Origin: Parabacteroides gordonii MS-1 = DSM 23371
GTDB taxonomy: Bacteria; Bacteroidota; Bacteroidia; Bacteroidales; Tannerellaceae
Reading direction: 5' to 3'
DNA length: 64,000 nt
Assembly: GCF_000969825.1 (NCBI RefSeq)
Contig: NZ_KQ033920.1
Coordinates: 124,001 to 188,000, forward strand
Numbering within the stretch: position 1 is the first letter of the stretch; every line of letters starts with the position of its first letter. The notes beneath the pieces are model-generated. The model had not been told where the DNA came from, made no database searches, and saw only the letters and a program-made list of their open reading frames with translations. The position numbers were made by a program, and so were the translations under genes. Shown here piece by piece: positions 8,597 through 17,203 of this stretch.

Positions 8597-9046
8597 TTAA
8601 TCAGCGAGACGCGGGTAATAAATCCTTGCCGCCACCGGGGCGGACGGTTTGCCCGGCAAGACGGGCGGGAAAGTGAGGGGTGTTTTCATCATGTCATCGT
8701 AGCGGACGATGGTTATTACCGTAAAACGGGAAAAGCGTCTGACTGTTATCAGCTCCTTGTTGACCAATATGTCCAGTAACATACTGATACAACTTATCGA
8801 GATACCTGTTTTTTCTTCGATCGTCCGGTAGGTCGTCACCCATTCACCCCGTTTGCAGGGGACACACAGCTTGCCTATTGTAATCATTCCATCTGCGAAA
8901 TAAGCATGATAGAGCAGGCAGAGATATAATTTGCCGCACAACCGTGTGATAACGTTATTTGAATAGATATCTTCCAGAACGTCATTCGGTACTTTCAGAA
9001 AACCTTTTGAAAGTATCTTAAGTGATTTAATTTTAGACTGTTTCAT
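8597..9046 (-). CDS. Winged-helix DNA-binding protein of a replication operon
   Basis: A 149-residue protein starting MKQSKIKSLKILSKGFLKVP from ATG 9046; an in-frame GTG at 9070 adds eight residues. The middle part (KRGEWVTTYRTIEEKTGISISCISMLLDILVNKELITVRRFSRFTVITI) reads as a winged helix-turn-helix with a recognition helix at TGISISCISML and a beta wing after it. Proteins of this kind stand in front of helicase and primase genes in phages and plasmids, where they load the helicase or repress the operon. It ends 20 bases before the helicase start. The leader upstream carries six iteron-like repeats it might bind (inference). Confidence 0.75.
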   Translation of the reverse strand: MKQSKIKSLKILSKGFLKVPNDVLEDIYSNNVITRLCGKLYLCLLYHAYFADGMITIGKLCVPCKRGEWVTTYRTIEEKTGISISCISMLLDILVNKELITVRRFSRFTVITIVRYDDMMKTPLTFPPVLPGKPSAPVAARIYYPRLAD

Positions 9047-9084
9047 GACTGTATTTTGTTTAGGTTCCACATGCTGTTTATTTC

Positions 9085-9204
9085 CAGAACGATTCTCAGA
9101 ACGAAGTCAGAACGCTGAAAAATGTTTGTAAATATCCGTTGATCAGTCTGTTATACCCGTCTCAAAAAGAGATTCAGAACGATCTTGGAACGATCTTTTG
9201 AACG
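9085..9204. repeat. Two triplets of iteron-like direct repeats
   Basis: CAGAACG starts at 9085, 9097 and 9108. A second triplet follows with CAGAACG at 9175, TGGAACG at 9186 and TTGAACG at 9198. Steps are 12, 11, 11 and 12 bases within triplets, close to one helical turn, so all copies in a triplet face the same side of the helix. The two triplets are 90 bases apart. An AT-rich stretch adjoins the right triplet. Confidence 0.75.
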
Positions 9205-9268
9205 CTCTCTTAATATAATAAGACTTATTTCTCTATAAAGACATAAAAGGGCATCTGCTTTTCGTTTT

Positions 9269-9276
9269 CAAAGATA
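9269..9276 (-). promoter_or_regulatory. -7 box for the winged-helix, helicase and primase operon
   Basis: CAAAGATA on the plus strand is TATCTTTG on the minus strand, a perfect TAnnTTTG. If used, transcription starts near 9262 and the six iteron-like repeats fall in the transcribed leader. No clear -33 element is seen. Confidence 0.4.
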
Positions 9277-9428
9277 CAACGGGGGATAGCTACTCCGTAT
9301 AACCCGATTTTGGAAAGGTAAGAGTTTGGTTGTTAGTTGTGTAGGTTTTGAAAACAGGCTCCTGCGTACAAAAAACGGTAATTATGGTCGGCAAAAAAAG
9401 TAAATAAACACCTCTCCCGGATTAAATA

Positions 9429-9905
9429 CTAGATATTCTTTGTGATATGCTTTGCCAACTCTTCAACCTTTATGTAAATATCCCCATATTCCGGTTGTGG
9501 ATTTTTGAGTCGGTTGACCATTCCTGCCTGGTCGTAGTCCGTATCGAGGATGCAGACCAGTATGCGTGCAAGCCGTTTGATGGTTATATCGCCCAGATAA
9601 CCCGCTTTACGTGTGGCGTTCATCATTTCGATCAGGAATTGCTCCCACACCTTGGTTTGTATGCGCAGATGATCGGGTAGAACCTCACTGCATCCGGAGT
9701 TGGAAGCCAGTTCGCGGGCATAGGTCTCGAAAAATTTATTTTTAAAGGCTAACAGTCTCTTATTCGGATTCTTAAGGTGTAGAAGGTGGTTGGCCGTCTC
9801 GTTTAGTACCTTTTTTCTGTCTGTTTGATGCTTCAGATACTTCTGGAAAAGAGCGAACGTTGGTTTGCTCTCATTGAAAAAACTTATTGTTATTGTCTTT
9901 TTCAT
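9429..9905 (-). CDS. Unknown protein, 158 residues
   Basis: I do not recognise this protein. The start is taken at ATG 9905 (MKKTITISFFNESKPTFALF); the frame extends 21 codons further but without protein-like sequence. It is soluble, basic and mostly helical (KYLKHQTDRKKVLNETANHL, then RLLAFKNKFFETYARELA), with a C-terminal part LARILVCILDTDYDQAGMVN. No signal peptide or membrane segment. It is the last gene of the accessory island and lies to the left of the invertible segment at 10235-10677. The leftward promoter in that segment could transcribe it as assembled (inference). Confidence 0.6.
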   Translation of the reverse strand: MKKTITISFFNESKPTFALFQKYLKHQTDRKKVLNETANHLLHLKNPNKRLLAFKNKFFETYARELASNSGCSEVLPDHLRIQTKVWEQFLIEMMNATRKAGYLGDITIKRLARILVCILDTDYDQAGMVNRLKNPQPEYGDIYIKVEELAKHITKNI

Positions 9906-10011
9906 GATATGTAAAATTGAGGGAGAGGCGTTTGGTATGAATTTGTCATCTGTTGTCGACAGAAGCAAAATGCTCGATTTGATCGTGATAAATAGGTAAT
10001 TAATACTACTG

Positions 10012-10058
10012 TGTCACCAATTTGTCACCAAAGTGATGGGGGCATAGCACTACTATGC
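10012..10058. repeat. TGTCACCAA tandem repeat followed by a small dyad
   Basis: TGTCACCAA occurs at 10012-10020 and 10023-10031, 11 bases apart. Just right of it GCATAG (10042-10047) and CTATGC (10053-10058) form an inverted repeat with a 5-base centre. It lies upstream of the unknown gene starting at 9905, so it may be an operator or a recombination site. Confidence 0.45.
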
Positions 10059-10234
10059 TGAAGAAGTAAAGACCATATATTATTGTTTATAATTTGCGGA
10101 GTGGAGGGGTTGACATACGGAGTGTCAGCCGCAAATATAACTTATTTTTACTATCTGCAACAATAAAAACGAAAGATCGAAAATGACTGTTCGGGCGTTT
10201 TTTCAGCGTTTGAAAAGGGAGGCGGGAAGGGGTG

Positions 10235-10677
10235 AGTCTTGTAAGAACTACGATACTTTTCTATTGCAGGAAAAGATATGCGTATAACTTACTGATTACA
10301 TATTGTTTAAATCATATATATAATTTCACAATAAAAATAGGGTATCAACCAGGTTTCTTTTATTGATATAGATTTAAAGAACAAAGGCTTAATAAGTGAG
10401 GTAAATGACCTTTTCACTCTTGAAAATGTCGGTAAAAGAATCTTACCTCAATGATTAATATTTTATATAACAATGCAAACATAAGTAAAAATTATGAATA
10501 AAACAATACTTGAACTAATTAATTTGTAACTATAATCAATTGAATACCCGACTTTAGCATTATTTGCGACCTCTTTATTTACGTACATTATATAGCATTC
10601 CGTATCTGTGAGTATATGTTAAATGCAGATGGATAAAAGGATCTCTCCTCTCAAATCGACGTAGTTCTTACAAGACT
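10235..10677. promoter_or_regulatory. Candidate invertible promoter segment (inverton) upstream of SusC/SusD 1, OFF as assembled
   Basis: AGTCTTGTAAGAACTACG at 10235-10252 is the exact reverse complement of CGTAGTTCTTACAAGACT at 10660-10677. The 18 bp arms enclose 407 bases with no gene. Inside lies a strong Bacteroidota promoter on the minus strand (separate entry) and no equivalent on the plus strand. As written it faces away from SusC; after inversion it would fall at about 10406-10436 facing SusC. Phase-variable promoters of this build are known in Bacteroidales. No recombinase gene is in the window. Confidence 0.8.
10476..10506 (-). promoter_or_regulatory. Leftward promoter inside inverton 1
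   Basis: On the minus strand, TTG (10506-10504), 20 bases, then TATGTTTG (10483-10476), a perfect TAnnTTTG with ideal spacing. As assembled it points left toward the unknown gene at 9905, away from SusC. Confidence 0.65.
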
Positions 10678-10736
10678 ATGTTAAAAGACAAGCAATATAA
10701 ATTTTCTATGTTAATCTGAATTAAACAAGTGTGTCT

Positions 10737-13700
10737 ATGAAGAAGCGATTTACATTTATCATGCTATTCTTCTTTGCAAGTATAAGCATGGTGCTGGCCC
10801 AGACAATGAAGGTAACCGGAACGGTGACCTCGGGCGATGACGGAGAACCGATTATCGGTGCTACCATTCTGGTAAAAGGGACGAATATCGGTACTATTAC
10901 CGATCTGGATGGAAAATTCTCCCTGGATGTCCCTGAGAAAAACAAAATTCTACAAATCTCTTATGTCGGTATGACGATGCAGGAAGTGGCCGTAAAACCG
11001 CAGGTTACGGTCGTACTTCAAGCAGATGTGACAGATCTGGACGAAGTGGTGGTTACTGCACTCGGTTTGACACGTGAAAAGAAATCACTCGGCTATGCCT
11101 TGCAGGAAGTAAAGTCCGACGAGTTGACCAAGGCCGGACAGCTGAATGTGGCAAGCTCATTGGCGGGTAAAGTGGCCGGTGTGCAGATTACTTCTGCCGG
11201 CGGACAGGTAGGTGCTTCGCAACGTATCGTGATTCGTGGTAACTCCTCACTCGGAAGTAATGAGCCGTTGATCGTTGTGGATGGTGTGCCTATAGCCAAC
11301 GACCAGTACCGTACGGATCAGGCGGTAGATTATGGTAGCGGTTTGCAGGATATCAACCCGGAAGATATTGAGTCTATCTCTGTTCTGAAGGGGGGATCGG
11401 CAGCCCTTTACGGTATGCGTGCCGGTAACGGGGTAATCCTGATCACCACCAAATCAGGTAAGATGAAGGATAAAGGTATTGAAATACGCTATGACGGGCA
11501 TTTTGCCGTAGACCAGATGTATAACCTGCCGAAGATGCAGAATAAATACGGCCAGGGTTACGAAGGTAGCGAATACGACTATTCGGTACGTCAGGCAAAC
11601 GGTTTTACGGGATCTTATCAGGACTTTGCCTCCAAATACGGTTTTGCTTACGGTGGCGTGAACGGCGGTGCCGACGAGAGCTGGGGGCCGCGTTTGGATG
11701 TAGGCCTGATGTTGCCGCAGGTAAACAGTCCGGTTGTAGACGGTGTACGCCAAGCTACTCCCTGGGTATCACATCCTGATAATATCAAGGATTTCTTACA
11801 GTTGGGAACTTCAATGAACCATAATCTTTCATTTCTCAGCCAGACGGAAAAAGCTTCTACACGTGCTTCGCTCGGCTATCGTGACCAGACCGGTACGATC
11901 CCGAATACCGACCAGAGACGCTATTCCGCCCAGTTGAACACACAGTTGAAGTTCAACAAATATATCGATTATGATCTCTCTCTTAACTATACACGAACCG
12001 AAAGCGATAACCTTCCCCAGGGGGGATACAACGAAGGGAATCCGATGCAGTCGCTTATGCAATGGTTCGGACGCCAAGTGGATATGAAGGATTTGAAAGA
12101 AAACTGGGATAAGACCGACCCGGTTACTGGAAAACCTTATTCATGGAACCCGGACTATCATCAGAACCCTTATTATACGGTGAATAAAAACCTGAACAAA
12201 TACCAGCGTAACCGTTTGTTCGGAAAGACTTCTTTATTTTATAAACCGTTTGAGTTCCTGAAATTTGAAGGACGCTTGGGATACGATTATTATGATACGC
12301 AGGCTAACCAGCATTATGTTTACAATACGGCATATCCCGACGGATGGTTCCGCCAGTATAATCAGAAGCAGACGGAGTTGAATGCCGACTTCATTGCTTA
12401 TTTCAATAAGAACATAGCTGACTTCTCCATCAGCTTGCTGGCTGGTGCCAACTACCGTAATGTGAACTGGGAAAGAGAAGCGATCGGTGGTAACATGCTT
12501 ACCGTACCGGGCTTGTTTACTATGGGGAATGTGAAAGGTAGCCCTATTACCGAACAAGATCATTCACATATCCGTTCGAACAGTATCTATGCCTCGGGAT
12601 CGTTTGGCTATAAGAGCATGCTTTACCTGGATGTAAGCGTACGTAACGATTGGAGTTCGACGATTGAAGATCCGTTCTTCTACCCCTCTTTCAGTGCAAG
12701 CTGGATACCTACCGCCACATTCGAAGGGCTACAGTCGGATGTCCTGAACTTCCTGAAGATCAGAGGAGGATGGGCAAAAGTAGGTTCAGCTACTACCGCT
12801 TATCGGTTGGGTAAGTATTATGGTGCGGTGTCCGATCGGATTTTTGGCAATTCGCAGTTTGTGTTGCCGACGATTTTCCCGCCTTCCGGTTTGCGTCCGG
12901 AGTCGGTGAAAACAGGTGAGGCCGGTATCGAAGCCAATTTATTCGATCATCGCCTGGGGATCGATCTGGCTTATTATCATAAGATCACAACCGACCAAAT
13001 CATGGAGGTTGCCACCTCTAAGGCGACCGGTTATAATAGTATGTTGATTAATGCCGGTAAATTAAGAAACAAAGGTTGGGAGTTGCAGTTAACCGGAACT
13101 GTGATCCGCGAAAAAGATTGGGATTGGACATTGACGGTGAACTGGTCGAAAGACAAGAGTAAGATTGAAGAACTGTATACTGATCCGGTAACCGGACAAT
13201 CGCTTACACAATATACGATCGGCTCCGAATGGAGTACCTACCTGTATGCCAAACCAGGCGAATCATGGGGCTCTCTTTACGGAACGGGTATGATCAAGAA
13301 CGATAAGGGTGAATATATTATCGGTGCGAACGGTCTGCCGAAGACGGAAAGTATGAAGATCGGTAGCGTAGCACCCGACTGGCTGGCTGGTTTCCGTAGC
13401 GAATTGCGTTGGAAAGACTTGACATTCGGCTTCCTGCTCGATTTTCGTAAAGGTGGCGATGTTTTCTCTGTGAGCCAGATGTGGGGTAGCTATACCGGTC
13501 TCCTCGACTATACCGCTGAAGGGGATATCCGTGAAAAACCGATCATTGTCGGAAAAGATGTACTGGCCGATATGGGTACCTTCGTGAAAGAAGACGGTAC
13601 GCCAAACGACCTGACAACGGATGCTAAGTCTTTCTTTTACTCTTACTACTTGAGTAATCGTCAGTTAAACGTGTTCGAAGGATCTTACCTTAAGTTGCGC

Positions 13701-13937
13701 GAAGTGCACCTGACTTATACCTTCCCGAAAGAACTGATGAAAAAGACACGCTATATCAAAGGTGCAAACGTATCGCTAATCGGTAACAACCTGGCGATCC
13801 TCTGGTTGCATTCTTCAAATAAAGCGCATATCGATCCGGAATCAAGTACAAGAAGCGATAACAACGGAGTAGGTCTTGAGTCGGGCTCTTATATGCCTTC
13901 ACGTAGTATGGGTATTAAAGTTGGTCTTACATTTTAA
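10737..13937 (+). CDS. SusC/RagA-type TonB-dependent outer-membrane transporter 1
   Basis: A 1066-residue importer. I use ATG 10737 (MKKRFTFIMLFFFASISMVL, signal peptide ending LAQ) over a GTG two codons earlier. A carboxypeptidase-regulatory-like domain comes first (about 25-100: VTGTVTSGDDGEPIIGATIL, TDLDGKFSL), then DEVVVTALGL linking to the plug (IVIRGNSSLGSNEPLIVVDG, INPEDIESISVLKGGSAALY), then the beta-barrel. The SusD partner starts 14 bases downstream. No glycosidase or regulator adjoins the pair, so the nutrient is unknown. Expression is probably phase-variable through the upstream invertible segment. Confidence 0.95.
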   Translation: MKKRFTFIMLFFFASISMVLAQTMKVTGTVTSGDDGEPIIGATILVKGTNIGTITDLDGKFSLDVPEKNKILQISYVGMTMQEVAVKPQVTVVLQADVTDLDEVVVTALGLTREKKSLGYALQEVKSDELTKAGQLNVASSLAGKVAGVQITSAGGQVGASQRIVIRGNSSLGSNEPLIVVDGVPIANDQYRTDQAVDYGSGLQDINPEDIESISVLKGGSAALYGMRAGNGVILITTKSGKMKDKGIEIRYDGHFAVDQMYNLPKMQNKYGQGYEGSEYDYSVRQANGFTGSYQDFASKYGFAYGGVNGGADESWGPRLDVGLMLPQVNSPVVDGVRQATPWVSHPDNIKDFLQLGTSMNHNLSFLSQTEKASTRASLGYRDQTGTIPNTDQRRYSAQLNTQLKFNKYIDYDLSLNYTRTESDNLPQGGYNEGNPMQSLMQWFGRQVDMKDLKENWDKTDPVTGKPYSWNPDYHQNPYYTVNKNLNKYQRNRLFGKTSLFYKPFEFLKFEGRLGYDYYDTQANQHYVYNTAYPDGWFRQYNQKQTELNADFIAYFNKNIADFSISLLAGANYRNVNWEREAIGGNMLTVPGLFTMGNVKGSPITEQDHSHIRSNSIYASGSFGYKSMLYLDVSVRNDWSSTIEDPFFYPSFSASWIPTATFEGLQSDVLNFLKIRGGWAKVGSATTAYRLGKYYGAVSDRIFGNSQFVLPTIFPPSGLRPESVKTGEAGIEANLFDHRLGIDLAYYHKITTDQIMEVATSKATGYNSMLINAGKLRNKGWELQLTGTVIREKDWDWTLTVNWSKDKSKIEELYTDPVTGQSLTQYTIGSEWSTYLYAKPGESWGSLYGTGMIKNDKGEYIIGANGLPKTESMKIGSVAPDWLAGFRSELRWKDLTFGFLLDFRKGGDVFSVSQMWGSYTGLLDYTAEGDIREKPIIVGKDVLADMGTFVKEDGTPNDLTTDAKSFFYSYYLSNRQLNVFEGSYLKLREVHLTYTFPKELMKKTRYIKGANVSLIGNNLAILWLHSSNKAHIDPESSTRSDNNGVGLESGSYMPSRSMGIKVGLTF

Positions 13938-13951
13938 AAAATCAGAAGAGT

Positions 13952-15409
13952 ATGAAAAGATATAAATTGAAACTTTCGATAATTACAGCCGGAGTAACTT
14001 TCCTGATGGGAATGGTAGGTTGTACGGATTCATTTGAAAGAGTGAATACCGATCCTGACAGAACCAATGAAGCTCCGATAACGAACCAGCTGGCGTACGT
14101 TATCCGTTATGCTTCGACAACATTGTTTGATCCATGGAATGATATGAACGAACCTAGTACCTATGGTGGTCATCTGACCAAGATACAGTATATCGACGAG
14201 TCGCGTTATGAATTTCGTACCGGGGTGGTGGAGAATAAATGGTATTATGTATACCTGACCCTCAATAACGTGAAGGATATCCGCAGACGTGCGGCAGAGG
14301 GGGAACTGGTCAATATGGAAAGCGTCGCCAAAGTTTGGGAAGCGATGCTGGTATCGATTGCTACCGATACCTGGCGGGATGTGCCATACTCGGAGGCGGC
14401 ACGTATGGATGAAGGTATTTTGCTGCCGCGCTATGACAGGCAGGAAGATATTTATCCGGCTTTGCTGGAGATGCTGGCCACGGCTGCGGATGGGTTTGCC
14501 ACGGGCGCTTCCGATCCACTGGGAGATGGTGATATATTGTTTAGCGGCGACGTGCTGAAATGGCAGAAGTATTGTAATTCGATGCGTTTACGTCTGGCGA
14601 TGCGTATTTCCGGAGTAGATGCCGGACTGGCTAAATCGACTGTCGAGCAGATCATGGGAAATCCTGCAAAATATCCGGTTATGGAGGATAATAAGGATAA
14701 TGCATTTTTTGTATGGCCGGGCGAAACACCTTATATCGAGCCTTGGGCAAATGATAGTCGTACACGTGACGACCATGCCGTGAGTGACGTGTTGGTAAAC
14801 CTGATGAAATCGCTGGATGATCCTCGTTTGCCGTCCTATGCCCATCCGGCTTCAGACGGTGAGTTTCGCGGAGGTGTGATCGGTGCTGCTTCGGTAGAAC
14901 CGGATCTAAGCCTTTTCTCGCGTATCGGAGCCCGTTTCCGTGATGAATTTAAAGGATTTACCCCGTATTATCGTTCGGCAGAAGTTTATTTCCATCTGGC
15001 TGAAGCGGCTAAGTTGGGATGGTCGGTCGGCATGTCTGCCAAAGAAGCTTACGAAAGAGGTGTGACTTTGTCATTGCAGGAAAACGAGGTGGAAGATGCT
15101 ACGGCTTATCTTGAAGGTAAGGCTAAATTCAACGATACGTTGGAGCAGATTTACGAACAGGAATGGATCGCTTTGTTCAAACAAGGTATGGAAGGCTGGT
15201 CATTGTACCGTCGCACAGGTGTACCTGCAACCAATTATCATGCACCGGGCTCACATTATGTAGGCCATAATACTCCGCCTTTCAGATATCCGTATCCGAT
15301 CAATGAATCGAGTCTGAACGGTGCCAACGTGGAACCCTTCAAAGCGGAAATCAAAGATGATTTCTGGGGTAAGCAGATGTGGTGGGATACACGTACAGGA
15401 GTTAATTGA
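13952..15409 (+). CDS. SusD/RagB-type surface nutrient-binding lipoprotein 1
   Basis: A 485-residue surface lipoprotein that caps the SusC barrel. The signal peptide ends in a lipobox MGMVGC with C24 as the lipidated cysteine. The body has features of the SusD-like group often paired with shorter SusC proteins: RVNTDPDRTNEAP after the lipobox, a helical TPR-like region with WEAMLVSIATDTWRDVPYSEA, LFSGDVLKWQKYCNSMRLRL, and a C-terminal EQEWIALFKQGMEGWSLYRR. It follows SusC by 14 bases in one operon and shares its presumed phase control. The ligand is unknown. Confidence 0.94.
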   Translation: MKRYKLKLSIITAGVTFLMGMVGCTDSFERVNTDPDRTNEAPITNQLAYVIRYASTTLFDPWNDMNEPSTYGGHLTKIQYIDESRYEFRTGVVENKWYYVYLTLNNVKDIRRRAAEGELVNMESVAKVWEAMLVSIATDTWRDVPYSEAARMDEGILLPRYDRQEDIYPALLEMLATAADGFATGASDPLGDGDILFSGDVLKWQKYCNSMRLRLAMRISGVDAGLAKSTVEQIMGNPAKYPVMEDNKDNAFFVWPGETPYIEPWANDSRTRDDHAVSDVLVNLMKSLDDPRLPSYAHPASDGEFRGGVIGAASVEPDLSLFSRIGARFRDEFKGFTPYYRSAEVYFHLAEAAKLGWSVGMSAKEAYERGVTLSLQENEVEDATAYLEGKAKFNDTLEQIYEQEWIALFKQGMEGWSLYRRTGVPATNYHAPGSHYVGHNTPPFRYPYPINESSLNGANVEPFKAEIKDDFWGKQMWWDTRTGVN

Positions 15410-15503
15410 TAAATGACACTTTTTTATTTATAATATCAACAAGCTAAAATGAAGTATTAAAGCCAAAACCGGAGAGAACCTAAACAAGACACATCTTTTT
15501 TTT

Positions 15504-15537
15504 AAACCAGGATGGACAGGGATGTTCGTCCTGGTTT
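15504..15537. terminator. Hairpin after SusD 1
   Basis: AAACCAGGA (15504-15512) pairs with TCCTGGTTT (15529-15537). The T run precedes rather than follows the hairpin on the plus strand, so it may be an imperfect terminator or an RNA-stabilising 3' stem shared by the convergent genes. Confidence 0.55.
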
Positions 15538-15582
15538 GTACATTATCTCCCGAGGTTACTCGTAAGATATAGAAACCGTCCT

Positions 15583-16017
15583 TTATAGAGGAGGTACAGG
15601 GCGCATAACCTCTACTTTTTTAGCATATGCTAGAGTTGTGGTACCATCCGCATTTTCTGCACTACATTGTATCCAAAAAACACCATATTGTGCAAACTTT
15701 ACCAAAATCTTGGAGCCAAGGTTATAAATTATTGTTGCCGAAGAAGGTACAGTCCAATTATATGTTACTCCTGGTACACTAAAATCTAATACTGCCTCAT
15801 AAAAAACCTCTTCTCCAACTTCTGGTCTTTGAGGACCATTTATGCTTATTACCCTTGGTCCATTTGTATCAACCGCATAACTTCCTTCTCCTGATGTGAT
15901 AGTTAAACCTTCTTCACTACAGCCAAAGCTTGATATACTTGACGGTGCATTACCCTGGGCGTTTATTTGCAAAAATGCAAAAGACAACAACAAAATAAAG
16001 GTGATTTTCTTTCTCAT
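15583..16017 (-). CDS. Secreted protein with PKD-like domain
   Basis: A 144-residue exported protein. A signal peptide (MRKKITFILLLSFAFLQINA) is followed by a short linker and one immunoglobulin-like beta-sandwich of PKD type: GPQRPEVGEEVFYEAVLDFS, PGVTYNWTVPSSATI, YGVFWIQCSAENADG. Such domains mediate binding or spacing in surface proteins of this phylum; on its own the function is unclear. It is convergent with SusD 1 and 202 bases downstream of the TonB-C gene. It resembles a fragment of larger adhesin-like proteins but starts and ends cleanly. Confidence 0.7.
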   Translation of the reverse strand: MRKKITFILLLSFAFLQINAQGNAPSSISSFGCSEEGLTITSGEGSYAVDTNGPRVISINGPQRPEVGEEVFYEAVLDFSVPGVTYNWTVPSSATIIYNLGSKILVKFAQYGVFWIQCSAENADGTTTLAYAKKVEVMRPVPPL

Positions 16018-16219
16018 GACGTTTGATTTTTTAGGTTAATAAATGAAGTTAAAACAACGCTGAAGATATAAAAAATAAAGTATGTGATAAAATTACCCCG
16101 TGTGTTCTATGGCATGTTTTTTATCATATTCTTGTCCGATGGGGAAATACTATTTTGGTAATTATTTTGGTGTTGCTGGGTGTTGTCTGTTGGGTGATTG
16201 TAAAATGAAGCCGGGATAA

Positions 16220-17128
16220 TCAATTAACAATTGCAGGCTTATTAAGGTCTTCTTTGAATGTTACCGGAATAGTGTATTTAACTATTTGGTATTCACGGTA
16301 CTGTCTTTTGTTGTATCCTTCCGGAACATCCTCGAATTTCCAGTCGGTTGTTTCACGTGGTTGATTTTTTCCAACCGCCCAGGCCGGCATTTCACTGAGA
16401 AGGCGTATGGCTTCTTTATCCATTTCCGGGTACTCGTTTCCGCCACGTATGATTTTTATATTATCGACCATACCGAATATATTTATATCGAAACTACAAG
16501 TCAGGCGTTTGCTTATTCCACTTCCTTTCAGTGATTCGGGGTAACGGATATTCTTTTGCATATATTTAAGTAACATTCCTTGGCCGCCGGGGAATTCGGG
16601 CATACACACAAATCTACCCTGTCCAAAGATGTATCTGTTGTTCTCCCGCCATTCTATTTCTTTTATCATATCCTCTTTTCTTTTCCTATGATATGCCCGG
16701 TAAGCGTTCGGGGAAAACTTGATGGACAGTTCGTATTTATACGGAACCGGTTTCCCGTCTCTGACGGCTGGTCGGATTCTGGGAAACGACTGGATAATAC
16801 GAATTGCTTCTTTGTTCAATAGGGAGTGGGCCTTTTGTAATAACTTGATATTCTTTGTTTCTCCATCTTCGGTAATTGTGAATTTGCACGTAACAGTTCC
16901 TCCGGTGTCTTCTTTCAATAGGGAAGGGGGATAGATTGTGATCTCATTGACTATAATATTTATATCATCAGGGAAGGCTGGTGGCATATCACCTTTCGGG
17001 ATTGCTGTGGGACGTTTATACTCCGGCTTATCACTACTGTGGGATTGTGTTATAGCGCCTGTATTAGTGATGGATAAAATGACTAATAACAGGATAGCCG
17101 GTAGGAATGATGTTCGTTTCGTTTTCAT
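16220..17128 (-). CDS. Exported protein with two TonB C-terminal domains
   Basis: A 302-residue protein with an N-terminal signal or anchor segment (PAILLLVILSITNTGAI). It carries two TonB-C-like modules. The first is at about 60-140 (GGTVTCKFTITEDGETKNIK, LNKEAIRIIQSFPRIRPAVR, DGKPVPYKYELSIKF). The second is at about 175-290 (MPEFPGGQGMLLKYMQKNIR, YPESLKGSG, DKEAIRLLSEMPAWAVGKNQ). Classical TonB has one such domain after a Pro-rich spacer; here the spacer is missing, so it may bind the envelope differently. It stands alone, without ExbB or ExbD. The two-copy form is common in Bacteroidales TonB-family proteins of unknown role. Confidence 0.72.
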   Translation of the reverse strand: MKTKRTSFLPAILLLVILSITNTGAITQSHSSDKPEYKRPTAIPKGDMPPAFPDDINIIVNEITIYPPSLLKEDTGGTVTCKFTITEDGETKNIKLLQKAHSLLNKEAIRIIQSFPRIRPAVRDGKPVPYKYELSIKFSPNAYRAYHRKRKEDMIKEIEWRENNRYIFGQGRFVCMPEFPGGQGMLLKYMQKNIRYPESLKGSGISKRLTCSFDINIFGMVDNIKIIRGGNEYPEMDKEAIRLLSEMPAWAVGKNQPRETTDWKFEDVPEGYNKRQYREYQIVKYTIPVTFKEDLNKPAIVN

Positions 17129-17203
17129 GGCCCGGATAGTTTAGATGTCTTTTCCAAAGATAAGAAAAAGATTTGTTATAAACACTTCTGGGCCATGAAT
17201 TTT

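Larger units (their letters stand above)
9047..9428. other. Intergenic region with iteron-like repeats and an AT-rich stretch
   Basis: The gap holds six copies of an RRAACG-type repeat in two triplets (listed separately), an AT-rich stretch at about 9205-9250, and a minus-strand -7 box at 9269-9276. From 9277 to 9428 I see nothing further that I can support. Confidence 0.6.
9906..10736. other. Long intergenic region with a short repeat cluster and an invertible segment
   Basis: Bases 9906-10234 hold a TGTCACCAA direct repeat (10012 and 10023, step 11) and a GCATAG/CTATGC dyad at 10042-10058. Bases 10235-10677 are the invertible-promoter candidate. Bases 10678-10736 are the leader of SusC 1. 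No ORF of note is present. Confidence 0.6.

Noticed and set aside
10253-10659. Gene inside inverton 1
   Set aside because: AT-rich with stops in all frames; only promoter elements are seen.
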